Of a stretch of DNA of 64,000 bases, positions 25,553 through 34,721 are shown piece after piece. Numbering within the stretch: position 1 is the stretch's first letter; each line of letters begins with the position of its first letter. The notes under the pieces were generated by a model. That model searched no databases. It saw only the letters and a program-made list of their open reading frames with translations, and was not told the DNA's origin. The DNA is from Rhizobiaceae bacterium MnEN-MB40S. Lineage in GTDB: Bacteria; Pseudomonadota; Alphaproteobacteria; Rhizobiales; Rhizobiaceae. The stretch lies in the NCBI GenBank assembly GCA_024343425.1, contig BRLC01000025.1, positions 372,001 to 436,000 on the forward strand. The letters run 5' to 3'. A program made the position numbers and the translations under genes.

Positions 25553-26551
25553 TTATTTCAGCCAGCCGCGCTCGCGGTAGTACTTCTCCGCACCCGGATG
25601 CAGCGGCAGGTTCACGACTTCCGGCTGCCAGCCTTTGGTCGGATCGAACCCCGCCAGCGCCTGATGCGCTGCGGCCAGTTTGTCGGCGTTTTCCACGATC
25701 GCCTTGGTTATCGTGTAGGCGAGATCGTCCGACATTTCCTCACTCACGATTACAGTGGTGGACGTGGTCGGCAGTTTCACATCCACCGACTGCCCCCTGA
25801 AACTGTCGGCCGGAAGCGTGCCCAGGTCGAAACCGTATGTGCTTCTCATGGTTTCCAGCACGTCGTCTTCCGGTTGGAGAATCGTCACGCTGTTATTTTC
25901 GGATATTTCGGTTATCGCGGGATGTCCGCGCGTAATGATCTGCGGCGTGGCGTCGACAACGCCAGTCGGAAAGCTGTCCTTGATGGTGCCAAGTGGCATG
26001 GACAGGTAGGCGCCGCCACGTTCTTCCACCTCTTCTTCCGAAGCATTGGCGGCCGTCAACATGAGCTTGCCGGCAAAAGTGGCTACGCTGCCGCCGGGAT
26101 TGGCGCCGATCTTGGCGTCGGGATTGACGGTTTCGAAATATTCTCGAAGACCTGTCCCGGGCTCTGCGTCAACCGCGGTTACTGTGAGGTAATAGGTGTC
26201 CAGTCCGCCAACCAGCGCGCGGGTCGTCGTGACCGGCGCTTCATAGGCCACAGTTCCATTCGTCGCCCATTTGTTGGTCATTGCGTGGCTCAGGGCAATC
26301 TGCGCCTTGTCGGCGTCGATGAGCAAAGAATTGACGACTCCGCCGCCCAGTGGCGTAGCGTCGACATTGGAGCCTTTCGGCAAAACATCACGCAGAAATT
26401 CCGCGATGGTGGAGGCGTACACATACCAGCTTCCGCCAACAGAGAAGGACGCAAAGGTCAGGTCGACTTCTTCTTGCGCCGACGCTGGCGTCAGCAAGCT
26501 CGCGCCAGCAAATATCGTGGCGGCAAACAATCGTTTGGATTTGGAAATCAT
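25553..26551 (-). CDS. TAXI-family TRAP transporter substrate-binding protein
   Basis: A 332-residue periplasmic protein with a signal peptide (MISKSKRLFAATIFAGASLL, cleavage after ASA). The TAXI motifs are ASFSVGGSWYVYASTIAEFL near residue 35, where the first helix follows the signal, and a PLGGGVVNSLLID segment. It delivers ligand to the fused permease encoded directly downstream. It is divergent from the DUF2848 gene at 26693, and the 141-base gap presumably holds promoters for both. Confidence 0.9.
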   Translation of the reverse strand: MISKSKRLFAATIFAGASLLTPASAQEEVDLTFASFSVGGSWYVYASTIAEFLRDVLPKGSNVDATPLGGGVVNSLLIDADKAQIALSHAMTNKWATNGTVAYEAPVTTTRALVGGLDTYYLTVTAVDAEPGTGLREYFETVNPDAKIGANPGGSVATFAGKLMLTAANASEEEVEERGGAYLSMPLGTIKDSFPTGVVDATPQIITRGHPAITEISENNSVTILQPEDDVLETMRSTYGFDLGTLPADSFRGQSVDVKLPTTSTTVIVSEEMSDDLAYTITKAIVENADKLAAAHQALAGFDPTKGWQPEVVNLPLHPGAEKYYRERGWLK

Positions 26552-26692
26552 CGCATTTCTCCGGTTTCAGACGCTTGATCATCGCATCTCTACTGAAATT
26601 TCACAATACTTTCTTTATAACTTCACTTATGCTACTAGAGCGAAGAGGCTGGGGTTGTCCAGCCTGGATCCCAAAACATGCACGAGTAGCAA

Positions 26693-27439
26693 ATGCAGAA
26701 TGCAGAGACAGAACTTCACCAAACCACTGCTCCAGCGGAGCGCGCATCTCCTCCAATCCAGTTCCGGCTCCAGCAAAGCCAGGGAGAGGCTTTGCGCGAA
26801 TTTTTGCCAAACCGCGTCTTGATTGCAGGATTTGCAGGCAGAGATAGAAAAGCCACCCAGCACCACATTGATGAACTCATTGATATCGGCGTTGCGCCAC
26901 CATCCCGCATACCGATGTTTTATGAAGTATCTCCTTCGCGCCTGACCCAGTTTTCGACCGTCGACATGATCGGCGGCAGTTCCAGCGGCGAAGTCGAGTG
27001 TGTGCTTATCATGGATGGCAACGAGCTATTTGTCAGTGTGGGCTCCGATCATACGGACCGTGATCTGGAAGCTTTCGGGATCATGCAATCCAAGCAACTC
27101 TGCGACAAGCCGATTGCAAGCCGGCTGTGGTCCTACAAGGACGTACAGGACCATTGGGATCAGCTTGTCATGCGGTGCTGGGCGAATTTCGGTGGAGAGG
27201 ATTTCGAAATGTACCAAGAAGGTGCTATGAGCGATCTGATGTCTCCGGAGACTCTGCTCGCAGAACGGGAGACTCGTGGGGATCCGATGCGCAATGGTGA
27301 TTGGATGTTTTGCGGCACGTTCGGCGCTATAGGCGGCATCCGCCCTGCAACTTCATATCGGCTTGAAATCGAGGATCCCGTCCTTGATCGGAAACTTGGT
27401 CACACTTATAGCGTTTCGGAAATTGAATTGAGATCCTAG
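26693..27439 (+). CDS. DUF2848 domain-containing protein
   Basis: A 248-residue protein of the DUF2848 family, distantly related to fumarylacetoacetate hydrolase-fold proteins. Recognisable segments are GFAGRDRKATQHHIDELIDI near residue 46, PSRIPMFYEVSPSRLTQ, SSGEVECVLI, FVSVGSDHTDRDLE and MFCGTFGAIGGIRPA. It has no assigned activity; its fold suggests a hydrolase or decarboxylase for an organic acid. It overlaps the GntR gene by one base (TAGTG) and diverges from the TAXI-TRAP genes, so all four may handle the same compound. The start is uncertain, since the N-terminal 30 residues are not conserved in feature. Confidence 0.8.
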   Translation: MQNAETELHQTTAPAERASPPIQFRLQQSQGEALREFLPNRVLIAGFAGRDRKATQHHIDELIDIGVAPPSRIPMFYEVSPSRLTQFSTVDMIGGSSSGEVECVLIMDGNELFVSVGSDHTDRDLEAFGIMQSKQLCDKPIASRLWSYKDVQDHWDQLVMRCWANFGGEDFEMYQEGAMSDLMSPETLLAERETRGDPMRNGDWMFCGTFGAIGGIRPATSYRLEIEDPVLDRKLGHTYSVSEIELRS

Positions 27440-28149
27440 TGAGTAAAACAACTTCATCTGCTTCGGCAGCAAAGAAAAAATCGACACCAATCGAGTTGCG
27501 TCCCGCAAGTCGCTCTGGGGAAACGTCGCTGAATGACCAGGCTTATGAAATCGTGAAGCACAAGGTCATTACTTGCGCATACCAGCCTGGCCAGTACATC
27601 AATGAAACACTAGTATGTAATGATCTGGGATTAAGCCGTACACCGGTTCATAACGCGTTTAACAGACTCAAGATAGAGGGGCTTATCGAGATGATTCCGC
27701 GTAAGGGAATCATCATCAAGCCCGTCTCGATGAATGAAATATCCGACGTGGCCGAAGCCCGTCAGGTCAACGAAACGTGCTGTGCAGCGCTGGCTGCGGA
27801 TCGAGCTACCCGCGAACAGATCGAACGCATGAAGCAGTTGCTGCAGTTATCGGAACAAGCGGCGCAGGACCGTGACGTCGAGCAGCTGATGCTGCTGGAC
27901 CGCGATTTTCATTCTGAGATCGCTGCAGCCACCCAAAACCGCATACTCGCCGATGTGTCCAGACAACTTCAGGAAAAATCCCTGCGCGTCTGGTTCATTT
28001 CCTTGAACAATATCGAACAGTTGCGGCGCGTTCAGTCCGAACATGAAGCGATATGCGAGGCGATCGCCGGGCGCGACGTCGAAGCAGCGCGCACGGCGAT
28101 GGAAGGCCACATTTCATCCTTCCTATCGAATATTTCAAAGAGTATTTGA
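27439..28149 (+). CDS. GntR-family transcriptional regulator, FCD subfamily
   Basis: A 236-residue regulator with GTG start overlapping the DUF2848 stop. The HTH region holds VKHKVITCAYQPGQYINETL and NDLGLSRTPVHNAFNRLKIE, with wing EMIPRKGIIIKP. The FCD domain includes VNETCCAALAA, LLDRDFHSEIAAAT and SEHEAICEAIAGRDV. The N-terminal 25 residues are rich in Lys, Ser and Ala. It converges with the amidase gene (three bases apart). It probably controls DUF2848, the TAXI transporter and perhaps the amidase-to-TPP operon. Confidence 0.88.
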   Translation: MSKTTSSASAAKKKSTPIELRPASRSGETSLNDQAYEIVKHKVITCAYQPGQYINETLVCNDLGLSRTPVHNAFNRLKIEGLIEMIPRKGIIIKPVSMNEISDVAEARQVNETCCAALAADRATREQIERMKQLLQLSEQAAQDRDVEQLMLLDRDFHSEIAAATQNRILADVSRQLQEKSLRVWFISLNNIEQLRRVQSEHEAICEAIAGRDVEAARTAMEGHISSFLSNISKSI

Positions 28150-28152
28150 GTC

Positions 28153-29535
28153 CTATCGAGGCGAACCGAATCCATTGACAAGGGCTTCGGCCCTCGCAGC
28201 CACCGCAATCAGCCGCGCGTCTTGGCCACGCGGCGCCGCAATGGTCAGGCCGACCGGCGCGTTTCCCTTCTCGTGAATCGGAATGGAGATCGCACATCCG
28301 TCGACGAGATTAATCAATGTCGAGTTGCGCAGGAACAGAAGATTGACCCTGCCGTATTCTTCCTCATCCGAAAGGTCGGACAAGGCAGGGGCAATATCGG
28401 GCACGGTGGGATAAACAACGGCATCCAAGTCAGTAATCAGCGAATTAAAGTTTTTGATCAGCCTTGTCCTCGCCGTCTTCAGCATTACGCGGTCGGTGTC
28501 GTCCTGCGCTTTTCCCCTTTCGATGCGTGATTTCACCCGCGGATCGAACACTTCCCCTTTTTTCTTCAACAAGGCGGCGAAATGGGCATAGGCCTCACCC
28601 GCTGGAAAACCGCCCTTGCTGGACAGGTCGCCAGCATTTGCGAATAGCGAAGTTGGCGCGTTCCGAATGGAGAATCCACCGACCTCGAGGGTCTTCATGG
28701 CCTTGTCAAAGCAAGCCATGACGTAGTCCGACACCTGATCGAATGCGATGCTTTCAGGCACAACCAGGCGAATCTCGCCAATGGCTTCCTCTTTCTCAGT
28801 AAGCGCCTTGCCAGTCGTGAATTCTGTCGCAATTCTGCAGCATTCGACGGAATTGGCCATACAGCCTACCGTATCTAGGGTCGGCGACAGCGGTACCATA
28901 TCAGCCAGCAGACTCATGTCCTGGGTGGGCTTGAATCCGACAACGCCGCAGAGGGCAGCGGGAATTCTGCATGAGCCGCCGGTATCTGATCCGAGACCCA
29001 TCAGCGCCATATCATCCGTTACCGAGACGACCGCGCCCGAACTCGAGCCTCCGGGGATGCGGCCTGTTTCTCTGTCGTATGGATTGAGGGGCGTGCCGAA
29101 ATGCGGATTCATGCCAAGCCCGGAATAGGCAAGCTCGGTCATGTTTGTCCGGCCCATCACAATGAAGCCGGCCTTGCGCAACCTTTCGACAGCAATGTTG
29201 GTTCGGCCGGCGACCGGATTGTCCGACATGACTTTCGATCCGGCGCGTGTCGTATAGCCGGCGTCATCAAACAGGTCCTTGATCGAAATGGGCGCACCGG
29301 CAAACGGGGACGGCAGGCGGCCTGCCTTGCGCTGGGCGTCCCAGTAGTCCGCGGATCTGCGAGCCTCGTCTTCGTATAGCTCCACAAATACACGGGCGCC
29401 TTCGCCGTCCGGTCGGTGAATGTTGGATAGCGCCTCCTCGACAAGGTTACGCGCTGTAGTGTCAGCGTTCGACAATTGGTTTGCGGCTTCATGCAAAGAA
29501 CGTGGAAATTTGCGTCCATTCATGTCGTTGGTCAC
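28153..29535 (-). CDS. Amidase (amidase signature family)
   Basis: A 460-residue hydrolase with the Ser-cisSer-Lys triad: Lys in GAPISIKDLFDDAG near residue 84, the glycine/serine motif PGGSSSGAVVSV near 158, and GLGSDTGGSCRIPAALCGVV near 182. It would hydrolyse an amide to a carboxylate and ammonia. GTG at 29535 overlaps the cupin stop (GTGA), so this is the last gene of the long operon coming from 37.9 kb. ATG at 29523 is an alternative start. The product composition is usual for the family; the substrate is not evident. Confidence 0.9.
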   Translation of the reverse strand: MTNDMNGRKFPRSLHEAANQLSNADTTARNLVEEALSNIHRPDGEGARVFVELYEDEARRSADYWDAQRKAGRLPSPFAGAPISIKDLFDDAGYTTRAGSKVMSDNPVAGRTNIAVERLRKAGFIVMGRTNMTELAYSGLGMNPHFGTPLNPYDRETGRIPGGSSSGAVVSVTDDMALMGLGSDTGGSCRIPAALCGVVGFKPTQDMSLLADMVPLSPTLDTVGCMANSVECCRIATEFTTGKALTEKEEAIGEIRLVVPESIAFDQVSDYVMACFDKAMKTLEVGGFSIRNAPTSLFANAGDLSSKGGFPAGEAYAHFAALLKKKGEVFDPRVKSRIERGKAQDDTDRVMLKTARTRLIKNFNSLITDLDAVVYPTVPDIAPALSDLSDEEEYGRVNLLFLRNSTLINLVDGCAISIPIHEKGNAPVGLTIAAPRGQDARLIAVAARAEALVNGFGSPR

Positions 29536-29912
29536 ACAGGATCAAAGTAATGTATTTCGAAGAGCAGGCAGCCCTTTTCGGATTTGAACGGACCATGATA
29601 AGCGCCCGGCGGCCGGCAGGCGTATGTAAATGGCTTGAAGGCCTCGCCGCCTTCTCCGTTTTCATCGTTTCCAACCGTGAGGTCGCCGCTGATGAGAAAT
29701 ACCTCTTCCCAGTATGGGTGTACAAAGGGAGCGGTGGTGAATACGCCGGGATCAAAGCGAAGCAAACGCGATCTGCTGCCGCGTTCGCCGTCCTCATCCA
29801 GCGAACCGGAAAGTATTTTCTGTTGAATACCCGTCGGATAGCCAGCAGGCACTTCCCAACCGTCGTCCATGTGCAGGCCGGTGAATTCGAGGTGCAGTTT
29901 GTTGACAGGCAT
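29532..29912 (-). CDS. Cupin-domain protein
   Basis: A 126-residue single-domain protein. The cupin motif 1 is PFVHPYWEEVFLISGDLTVG, with His, Glu and a Gly-rich turn; motif 2 is CRPPGAYHGPF, ending with GCLLFEIHYFDPV. Such small cupins bind a metal and act as dioxygenases, isomerases or ligand sensors. Its stop overlaps the amidase start, and an upstream FAD monooxygenase ends 17 bases away. In this context it may open or rearrange an oxidised intermediate. Confidence 0.85.
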   Translation of the reverse strand: MPVNKLHLEFTGLHMDDGWEVPAGYPTGIQQKILSGSLDEDGERGSRSRLLRFDPGVFTTAPFVHPYWEEVFLISGDLTVGNDENGEGGEAFKPFTYACRPPGAYHGPFKSEKGCLLFEIHYFDPV

Positions 29913-29929
29913 GTGAGCCTCCTTGGCAT

Positions 29930-31129
29930 TTATATTCTGGACGCCTGATCGAGGCTTTCGATCAGCGAGGTGCGCAGCAGATGCGCTCGGGTTTTTTCGA
30001 TATCAGAGGTAATGTTTTCCAGTTCCTCCCGATAGGCTTTTCGGGCCTCCGGGCTGGAAGCTTCCAGACGTTTCTTGTTTTCCGCCGACTGTTTGTTCAC
30101 GTGTTCGATGGAAACCATCCGGCGCTGGTTGGAATAGGTGTCGAGCAATGTTTCGTCCGCAGATCCCTCGAGCACCGCCAGCAACTTATTCTTAAGGTTG
30201 TAGGCATCGTGAACGCCGCTGTTGAGCCCCATCCCGCCCAGCGGATTGTTTGCGTGGGCAGCGTCGCCCACCAGGATCACCCGACCCCGACGATAAGTTT
30301 CTGCTACGCGCTGCTGCACGCGGTACAGGGTGCGATGCCGAACCTCATAATCTTCGCCCAGCCGGTAAAATCCCTGCAAGCGGCCCTGTGTGGCCTCGTC
30401 CGACAATGTCTGTTTTTCATCTTCGTCCGGCGGCACGGGAAACATTAGGCGCCATAATTCGGGCGTGCGCAGCATCAGGCACCACTCCCTCGGATCGGCG
30501 ATGTATGTGACGTAGGACAGGTCACTCAAATTTTCCTCGAAGCGAAACGGCGTGCTCATTGAAAAAAACCGTTCGGGATAGGTGAAGCCTTCATATTCGA
30601 TTTCGGCATTGGTGCGTACTGCAGATCCTACGCCATCGGCTCCGACCAGGAACTTCGAGGAAATGATGACAGGTCCGTCCGGCCCCTCGGCAGTTGTGAC
30701 AACGCCCGTGCTTTTTGCTTCATGCAAAGTGTAGCTGGTGGAAAATAAAAGCCGATTGTTGGGCAGGTTTTCGAGATACGCCGCCAGCAGAGGGGTGAGC
30801 TTGTGCTGTTCAAACTGGAGGCGGTACGGGTGCTTGGTGCGATCGGAAATTAGTTCAAACTGAAAATCCGCCAATATCTCGAGTCCCTGTCGGTCCCTTA
30901 TCTGGTAGTTGGGCACGACAACGCCTTCGCGTTTCATGCTCTCCACCACGCCAAGTTCATCAAGCATATCCAGCGTGGACGGGTGGAAAGTAGATGCACG
31001 CAGATCCAGCGCCAGACTGTCGTTACGTTCGATGCATATTGTCTCAATCCCCTGAGCAGACAACCAGGCCGCTAGGGACAGGCCCGCCGGACCCGCTCCG
31101 ACAATACATACGTCACATTCAAGAGTCAT
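29930..31129 (-). CDS. FAD-dependent monooxygenase (PHBH-type hydroxylase)
   Basis: A 399-residue flavoprotein. It has the dinucleotide-binding VCIVGAGPAGLSLAAWL at the N-terminus, the DG motif LVGADGVGSAVR near residue 165, and the GD motif RVILVGDAAHANNPLGGMGL near 280, the standard set of class A flavin hydroxylases. It would hydroxylate an aromatic or ring substrate with NAD(P)H and oxygen. I chose ATG at 31129, preceded by GGGGG at five bases; another ATG at 31144 directly follows the DctM stop. The tail is rich in charged residues. Confidence 0.88.
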   Translation of the reverse strand: MTLECDVCIVGAGPAGLSLAAWLSAQGIETICIERNDSLALDLRASTFHPSTLDMLDELGVVESMKREGVVVPNYQIRDRQGLEILADFQFELISDRTKHPYRLQFEQHKLTPLLAAYLENLPNNRLLFSTSYTLHEAKSTGVVTTAEGPDGPVIISSKFLVGADGVGSAVRTNAEIEYEGFTYPERFFSMSTPFRFEENLSDLSYVTYIADPREWCLMLRTPELWRLMFPVPPDEDEKQTLSDEATQGRLQGFYRLGEDYEVRHRTLYRVQQRVAETYRRGRVILVGDAAHANNPLGGMGLNSGVHDAYNLKNKLLAVLEGSADETLLDTYSNQRRMVSIEHVNKQSAENKKRLEASSPEARKAYREELENITSDIEKTRAHLLRTSLIESLDQASRI

Positions 31130-31144
31130 AACGCCCCCACACAT

Positions 31145-32455
31145 TTAAAGGTAACTTGGTAAAAATGTTACAATGTTCGGAATCAACAAAAGTACCGCAA
31201 GAACAATCAGTTCAAGAAGCACAAACGGAAACGCGGCAGCATAAATAGTCCGAATTCCGTAGCTATCGCCTACTACGCCCTTCATCACAAATATCAGTAG
31301 ACCAAAAGGCGGTGTAATAAGCCCCAGCTCGATAGCGATGAGCATCATTACACCGAGCCATATAGCGTTTACGCCAAGTGCATCAGCCATTGGCAAGAAA
31401 AATGGTAACGTAATCAACATCATGCTGATCTGATCAACAAAGCACCCAAGAAAAACAAGCACCATCATCATGACGGCCATCGCCACTAGCGGGGTCATTT
31501 CGCGCTGGAGGATTAGTGTTAGAGCGCCATCAGTTGCGCCAGAAAAAGCAAGGATCTGAGAAAACGTGGTCGAACAGGCAACGATGAATAATATCATCAC
31601 TGACGTTTTACCGGTTTCTTCAATGGCCATCCACAAAGAGCGCCAACTCAATTTTCGATAGAACGCCGCCAACAACAAGGCACTGAGCGCGCCCAATGCA
31701 GCAGACTCAGTTGGCGATGCAATTCCGGCAAAGATGCTGCCTAACACCGATATAAACACTAAGGATAAAGGCAGTACGTCAGTAAGAAACGGAACAATCC
31801 GCTCACCCCAAGTGAATTTTTGCATGTCATAAGTAGGTGCTAGCCGAGGATTGAGTGAACTTCGCACCACAACATAGCTAATAAACAGGCAGGCCATTAA
31901 GAGACCTGGTATAATCCCCCCGGCCAAGAGTTCCGCGACCGGCATGCGCGCCAGACTTGCCAACAGAACCGCCAATGCGCTTGGTGGAATCAACATCGCA
32001 ATTCCACCCACCGCCATAATCGGCCCCATGGACAAAGCTGGGCTGTATCCACGTTTCTGCATTTCAGGGAGCATTACCCCGCCCAACATGGCGGTATTCG
32101 CTATTGTTGACCCTGATAGAGCCGAAAAAACGGTTCCTCCACCCAAAGCAACGATCGACAGACGACCAGGAACCTTGCTTATAAGCCTATCAACAGCGTT
32201 GATAGCCGAATAAGCTACACCAGTACGAAAAAGTATCTCTCCCATGAAAATAAATAGTGGAATTGGTGCAAGATTGTAGTTGGCAACTGAACTGATCATC
32301 CCACGCACAAAGGACACCAAGCCCGCACTGCCGCCGAGAAACAGAACGGCGCCGAGAATATTCGCTGATAAAAAAGCAAAAGCAACGGGCACGCTGAGGA
32401 ACATGAGAAAACCCACAGTGCCGAGCATTACTAGGAGTGCATAACCCCACTCCAT
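31145..32455 (-). CDS. TRAP transporter large permease (DctM family)
   Basis: A 436-residue membrane protein with about 12 hydrophobic segments. Family landmarks are GSTIANTAMLGGVMLPEMQK, the PPSALAVLLASLA stretch, ASPTESAALGALSALL and LITPPFGLLIFVMKG. I chose ATG at 32455 (MEWGYALLVMLG), two bases past the DctQ stop; the longer frame to 32539 lies inside dctQ. With the DctQ and DctP genes upstream it forms a sodium-dependent organic-anion importer. Its DNA looks AT-richer than the flanking operon genes. Confidence 0.93.
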   Translation of the reverse strand: MEWGYALLVMLGTVGFLMFLSVPVAFAFLSANILGAVLFLGGSAGLVSFVRGMISSVANYNLAPIPLFIFMGEILFRTGVAYSAINAVDRLISKVPGRLSIVALGGGTVFSALSGSTIANTAMLGGVMLPEMQKRGYSPALSMGPIMAVGGIAMLIPPSALAVLLASLARMPVAELLAGGIIPGLLMACLFISYVVVRSSLNPRLAPTYDMQKFTWGERIVPFLTDVLPLSLVFISVLGSIFAGIASPTESAALGALSALLLAAFYRKLSWRSLWMAIEETGKTSVMILFIVACSTTFSQILAFSGATDGALTLILQREMTPLVAMAVMMMVLVFLGCFVDQISMMLITLPFFLPMADALGVNAIWLGVMMLIAIELGLITPPFGLLIFVMKGVVGDSYGIRTIYAAAFPFVLLELIVLAVLLLIPNIVTFLPSYL

Positions 32456-32456
32456 C

Positions 32457-32999
32457 TCAAAGACCCGTAGTAGTGACGGCTTCTTTGTCAGAACATAAAA
32501 ATAGCCGTGAAAGGAATTGAAGGCAAAGGACGAAACCACATACCGGGATCGGTAAAAGCAGCAACCATTCCGGATATGTCAAACTTTTATACGCAAATAG
32601 ATGTTCCTGCCACGCATTGTGAGCCGCAATATATCCATACACCATGAGTATAGCAGACACGAATATGCCGATTAGCGAAACCACTGCATCAACAAAGCGG
32701 CGCGTATGGCTATTTAGCTTGGTTAGCATGGCGTCCATACGAACATGACCATGTTTTCGCAGCACCCAGGGCGCACCGACAAAAGTTGCAGCGTAGATGA
32801 TATACTCGACGATCTCGACTGCCCACGGCATTGCCCCAAGCTTCAAGTAACGCACTGCTATATCGAGTGCGATCAGCACCGTGACAGCACTGATCGCTAG
32901 AGCAGAAGTCATACCCAAACCATTGACAAGATAGCCAAGCCAATGGTCGAATTTGACCATGATTGCCCGCCAAAAACAGTTGTTGGTGTAGTCGCTCAC
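32457..32999 (-). CDS. TRAP transporter small permease (DctQ family)
   Basis: A membrane protein of about 180 residues with four hydrophobic segments: AISAVTVLIALDIAVRY, IIYAATFVGAPWVLRKHGHV (the RKHGHVRMD turn is typical of DctQ), a central VVSLIGIFVSAILMVYGYI, and WLLLLPIPVCGFVLCLQF. GTG at 32999 overlaps the DctP stop (GTGA); ATG at 32960 (MVKFDHWLG) is an alternative giving 167 residues. It links the binding protein to the large permease. Confidence 0.88.
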   Translation of the reverse strand: MSDYTNNCFWRAIMVKFDHWLGYLVNGLGMTSALAISAVTVLIALDIAVRYLKLGAMPWAVEIVEYIIYAATFVGAPWVLRKHGHVRMDAMLTKLNSHTRRFVDAVVSLIGIFVSAILMVYGYIAAHNAWQEHLFAYKSLTYPEWLLLLPIPVCGFVLCLQFLSRLFLCSDKEAVTTTGL

Positions 33000-33967
33000 T
33001 TGGAGAACAGTTCTTTCAAGCGAGGTCCGTACTCGGGACTTTTCTCGATAATATCGTCCCACGCAGCATTGTAGGCAGTTTCTAAAAAGACAGCTTTCGC
33101 ATCTGACGCAAATTCGATCACCTCGATACCAGCTTCAGCCTGCATTTCCTTTTGTTCTGTAGCGTATTCTGCTTCTTTGGCGTCCTCCGCCTCTAGTTCA
33201 AGCATCACATCGTTTAGGATCGCTTGCTGTTCCTCAGTAAGCCTTGACCAAACATCCTTGCCAACGAGGATATTGATCTCAGTCTGATAGAATCCTGGAT
33301 CCACACGGTATTTAATGACATCTTCCCAACTGAAGTCGAATATGCCAGCTGACGGCCACCCAAGCCCGTCAACTGTGCCTCGCTCCAGCATGGTATATAC
33401 GTCCGATGGCGGTGCAGTAACCGCAGTCCCGCCCAGCGCTTCCACCAGTTTACGATAAACAGAACTCACCCGAATTTTGAGTCCTGAAAGATCTGGCTTA
33501 TCAATTTCTTTAGTAAGGTAAATGTGGAACTGTGCATGGCTGTTTACTAGTCCCAAATAGTGAGCGTTCATCTTTTCGAGATGTATTTCATCGAGCAACG
33601 CCATACCGCCATTTTGGCGCAACTCTGAAACTGGAACCTCAATCATCTTCAATGAATCCGCTTCCGGCACCACATTCAAGTAAAATCCCAGAGTGCAGCC
33701 GATTATGTCGACAATTCCATCTTTGAGGTTTTTACCTACCTCTAGTGTTGCCATGACCTTGGGTGCGCCACCAAGATAATCGATCTTGATAAGCCCCTCT
33801 CCACGTTCATTAACCTTCTCAATATAATTCTCGAATCGCTGGGAGTAGTATGTGCCTTCGGGAAAGCAGCTTACTCCCCGCAATGTCGTCTCTTGTGCGA
33901 CGCCAGGTGTACACAAAGTCGCTAACATCACCCCGATCGTCGCAATTCTGATCTTCGTACTAGTCAT
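32996..33967 (-). CDS. TRAP transporter substrate-binding protein (DctP family)
   Basis: A 323-residue periplasmic protein. The signal peptide is MTSTKIRIATIGVMLATLCT, cleaved near VAQ. Family features are a LKIRVSSVYRKLVEALGGT segment with the Arg that usually pairs with the ligand carboxylate, the PSDVYTMLERGTVDGLGWP region and a C-terminal helix rich in Glu and Ala. It is the receptor for the DctQ-DctM permease; the ligand is presumably a carboxylate that the surrounding oxidoreductases degrade. Confidence 0.92.
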   Translation of the reverse strand: MTSTKIRIATIGVMLATLCTPGVAQETTLRGVSCFPEGTYYSQRFENYIEKVNERGEGLIKIDYLGGAPKVMATLEVGKNLKDGIVDIIGCTLGFYLNVVPEADSLKMIEVPVSELRQNGGMALLDEIHLEKMNAHYLGLVNSHAQFHIYLTKEIDKPDLSGLKIRVSSVYRKLVEALGGTAVTAPPSDVYTMLERGTVDGLGWPSAGIFDFSWEDVIKYRVDPGFYQTEINILVGKDVWSRLTEEQQAILNDVMLELEAEDAKEAEYATEQKEMQAEAGIEVIEFASDAKAVFLETAYNAAWDDIIEKSPEYGPRLKELFSK

Positions 33968-33980
33968 CTCAGTCTCCTAT

Positions 33981-34721
33981 TTAGTGGAAGTGTCGACCGC
34001 CATCGACCACAAGCGTTTGGCCAGTGATGAAGGATGAGGTTTCGCTGCAAAGGAAGGTTACGGCCCCGGTGATATCTGCCGGATACTGTTCGCGCTTAAT
34101 GGCCCGCGTAGAAATCGCCAGCTTGCTTACTATTTCAAACTTGTGTCTATTTGCTTCAACACCTGTTGAAATTGTAAATCCAGGAGCGATGCAATTTACA
34201 CGAATACCATCGTCACCAAGTTCGTTGGCCAGTGAGCGTGTCATCGACACAATCGCACCTTTGCTAGCGACATAGTGAAGGAGGTTTGGCAATCCGGTAA
34301 AAGCAACACCGGAACCGATCATAACGATCGAACCGCCACCGTTCTTTCTAAGCAGAGGAACAACAGCCTTACACATGTTAAACGTGCCAACAACGTTCAC
34401 GTCCAGAACCCGATGCCAATCTTCGGCTGTTTGTTCAAGAAACGAACCCGGCTCAAGAGTTGCATAAAGCCCGGCATTGTTCACCAAACCAGAAATGGAG
34501 GAAAAATCCTCACACGCTTTGGTCAATGCAAGATTGATACTGTCTGGTGACGTTACATCGCATTTCACGCCATAGCAGCGATCATTCTGCAGTTGATCGG
34601 CTGTTTGCGGAGCGCCAGCGATATCAGCTAGAATGACCTTCTTTCCATCACTCAGAAGCGCCTCAGCTATTGCGCGCCCGATTCCCTTGGCTCCGCCTGT
34701 AACGACTATTGCACCAGTCAC
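33981..34721 (-). CDS. Short-chain dehydrogenase/reductase (SDR)
   Basis: A 246-residue classical SDR. Cofactor site TGGAKGIGRAIAE at the N-terminus, LVNNAGLYA, catalytic Ser in VMIGSGVAF, and the YVASKGA Tyr-Lys pair, ending with TGQTLVVDGGRHFH. It would oxidise an alcohol or reduce a ketone with NAD(P). ATG at 34721 overlaps the aldehyde-dehydrogenase stop (ATGA). Alcohol to aldehyde by this enzyme and aldehyde to acid by the upstream dehydrogenase is a possible order. Confidence 0.92.
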   Translation of the reverse strand: MTGAIVVTGGAKGIGRAIAEALLSDGKKVILADIAGAPQTADQLQNDRCYGVKCDVTSPDSINLALTKACEDFSSISGLVNNAGLYATLEPGSFLEQTAEDWHRVLDVNVVGTFNMCKAVVPLLRKNGGGSIVMIGSGVAFTGLPNLLHYVASKGAIVSMTRSLANELGDDGIRVNCIAPGFTISTGVEANRHKFEIVSKLAISTRAIKREQYPADITGAVTFLCSETSSFITGQTLVVDGGRHFH

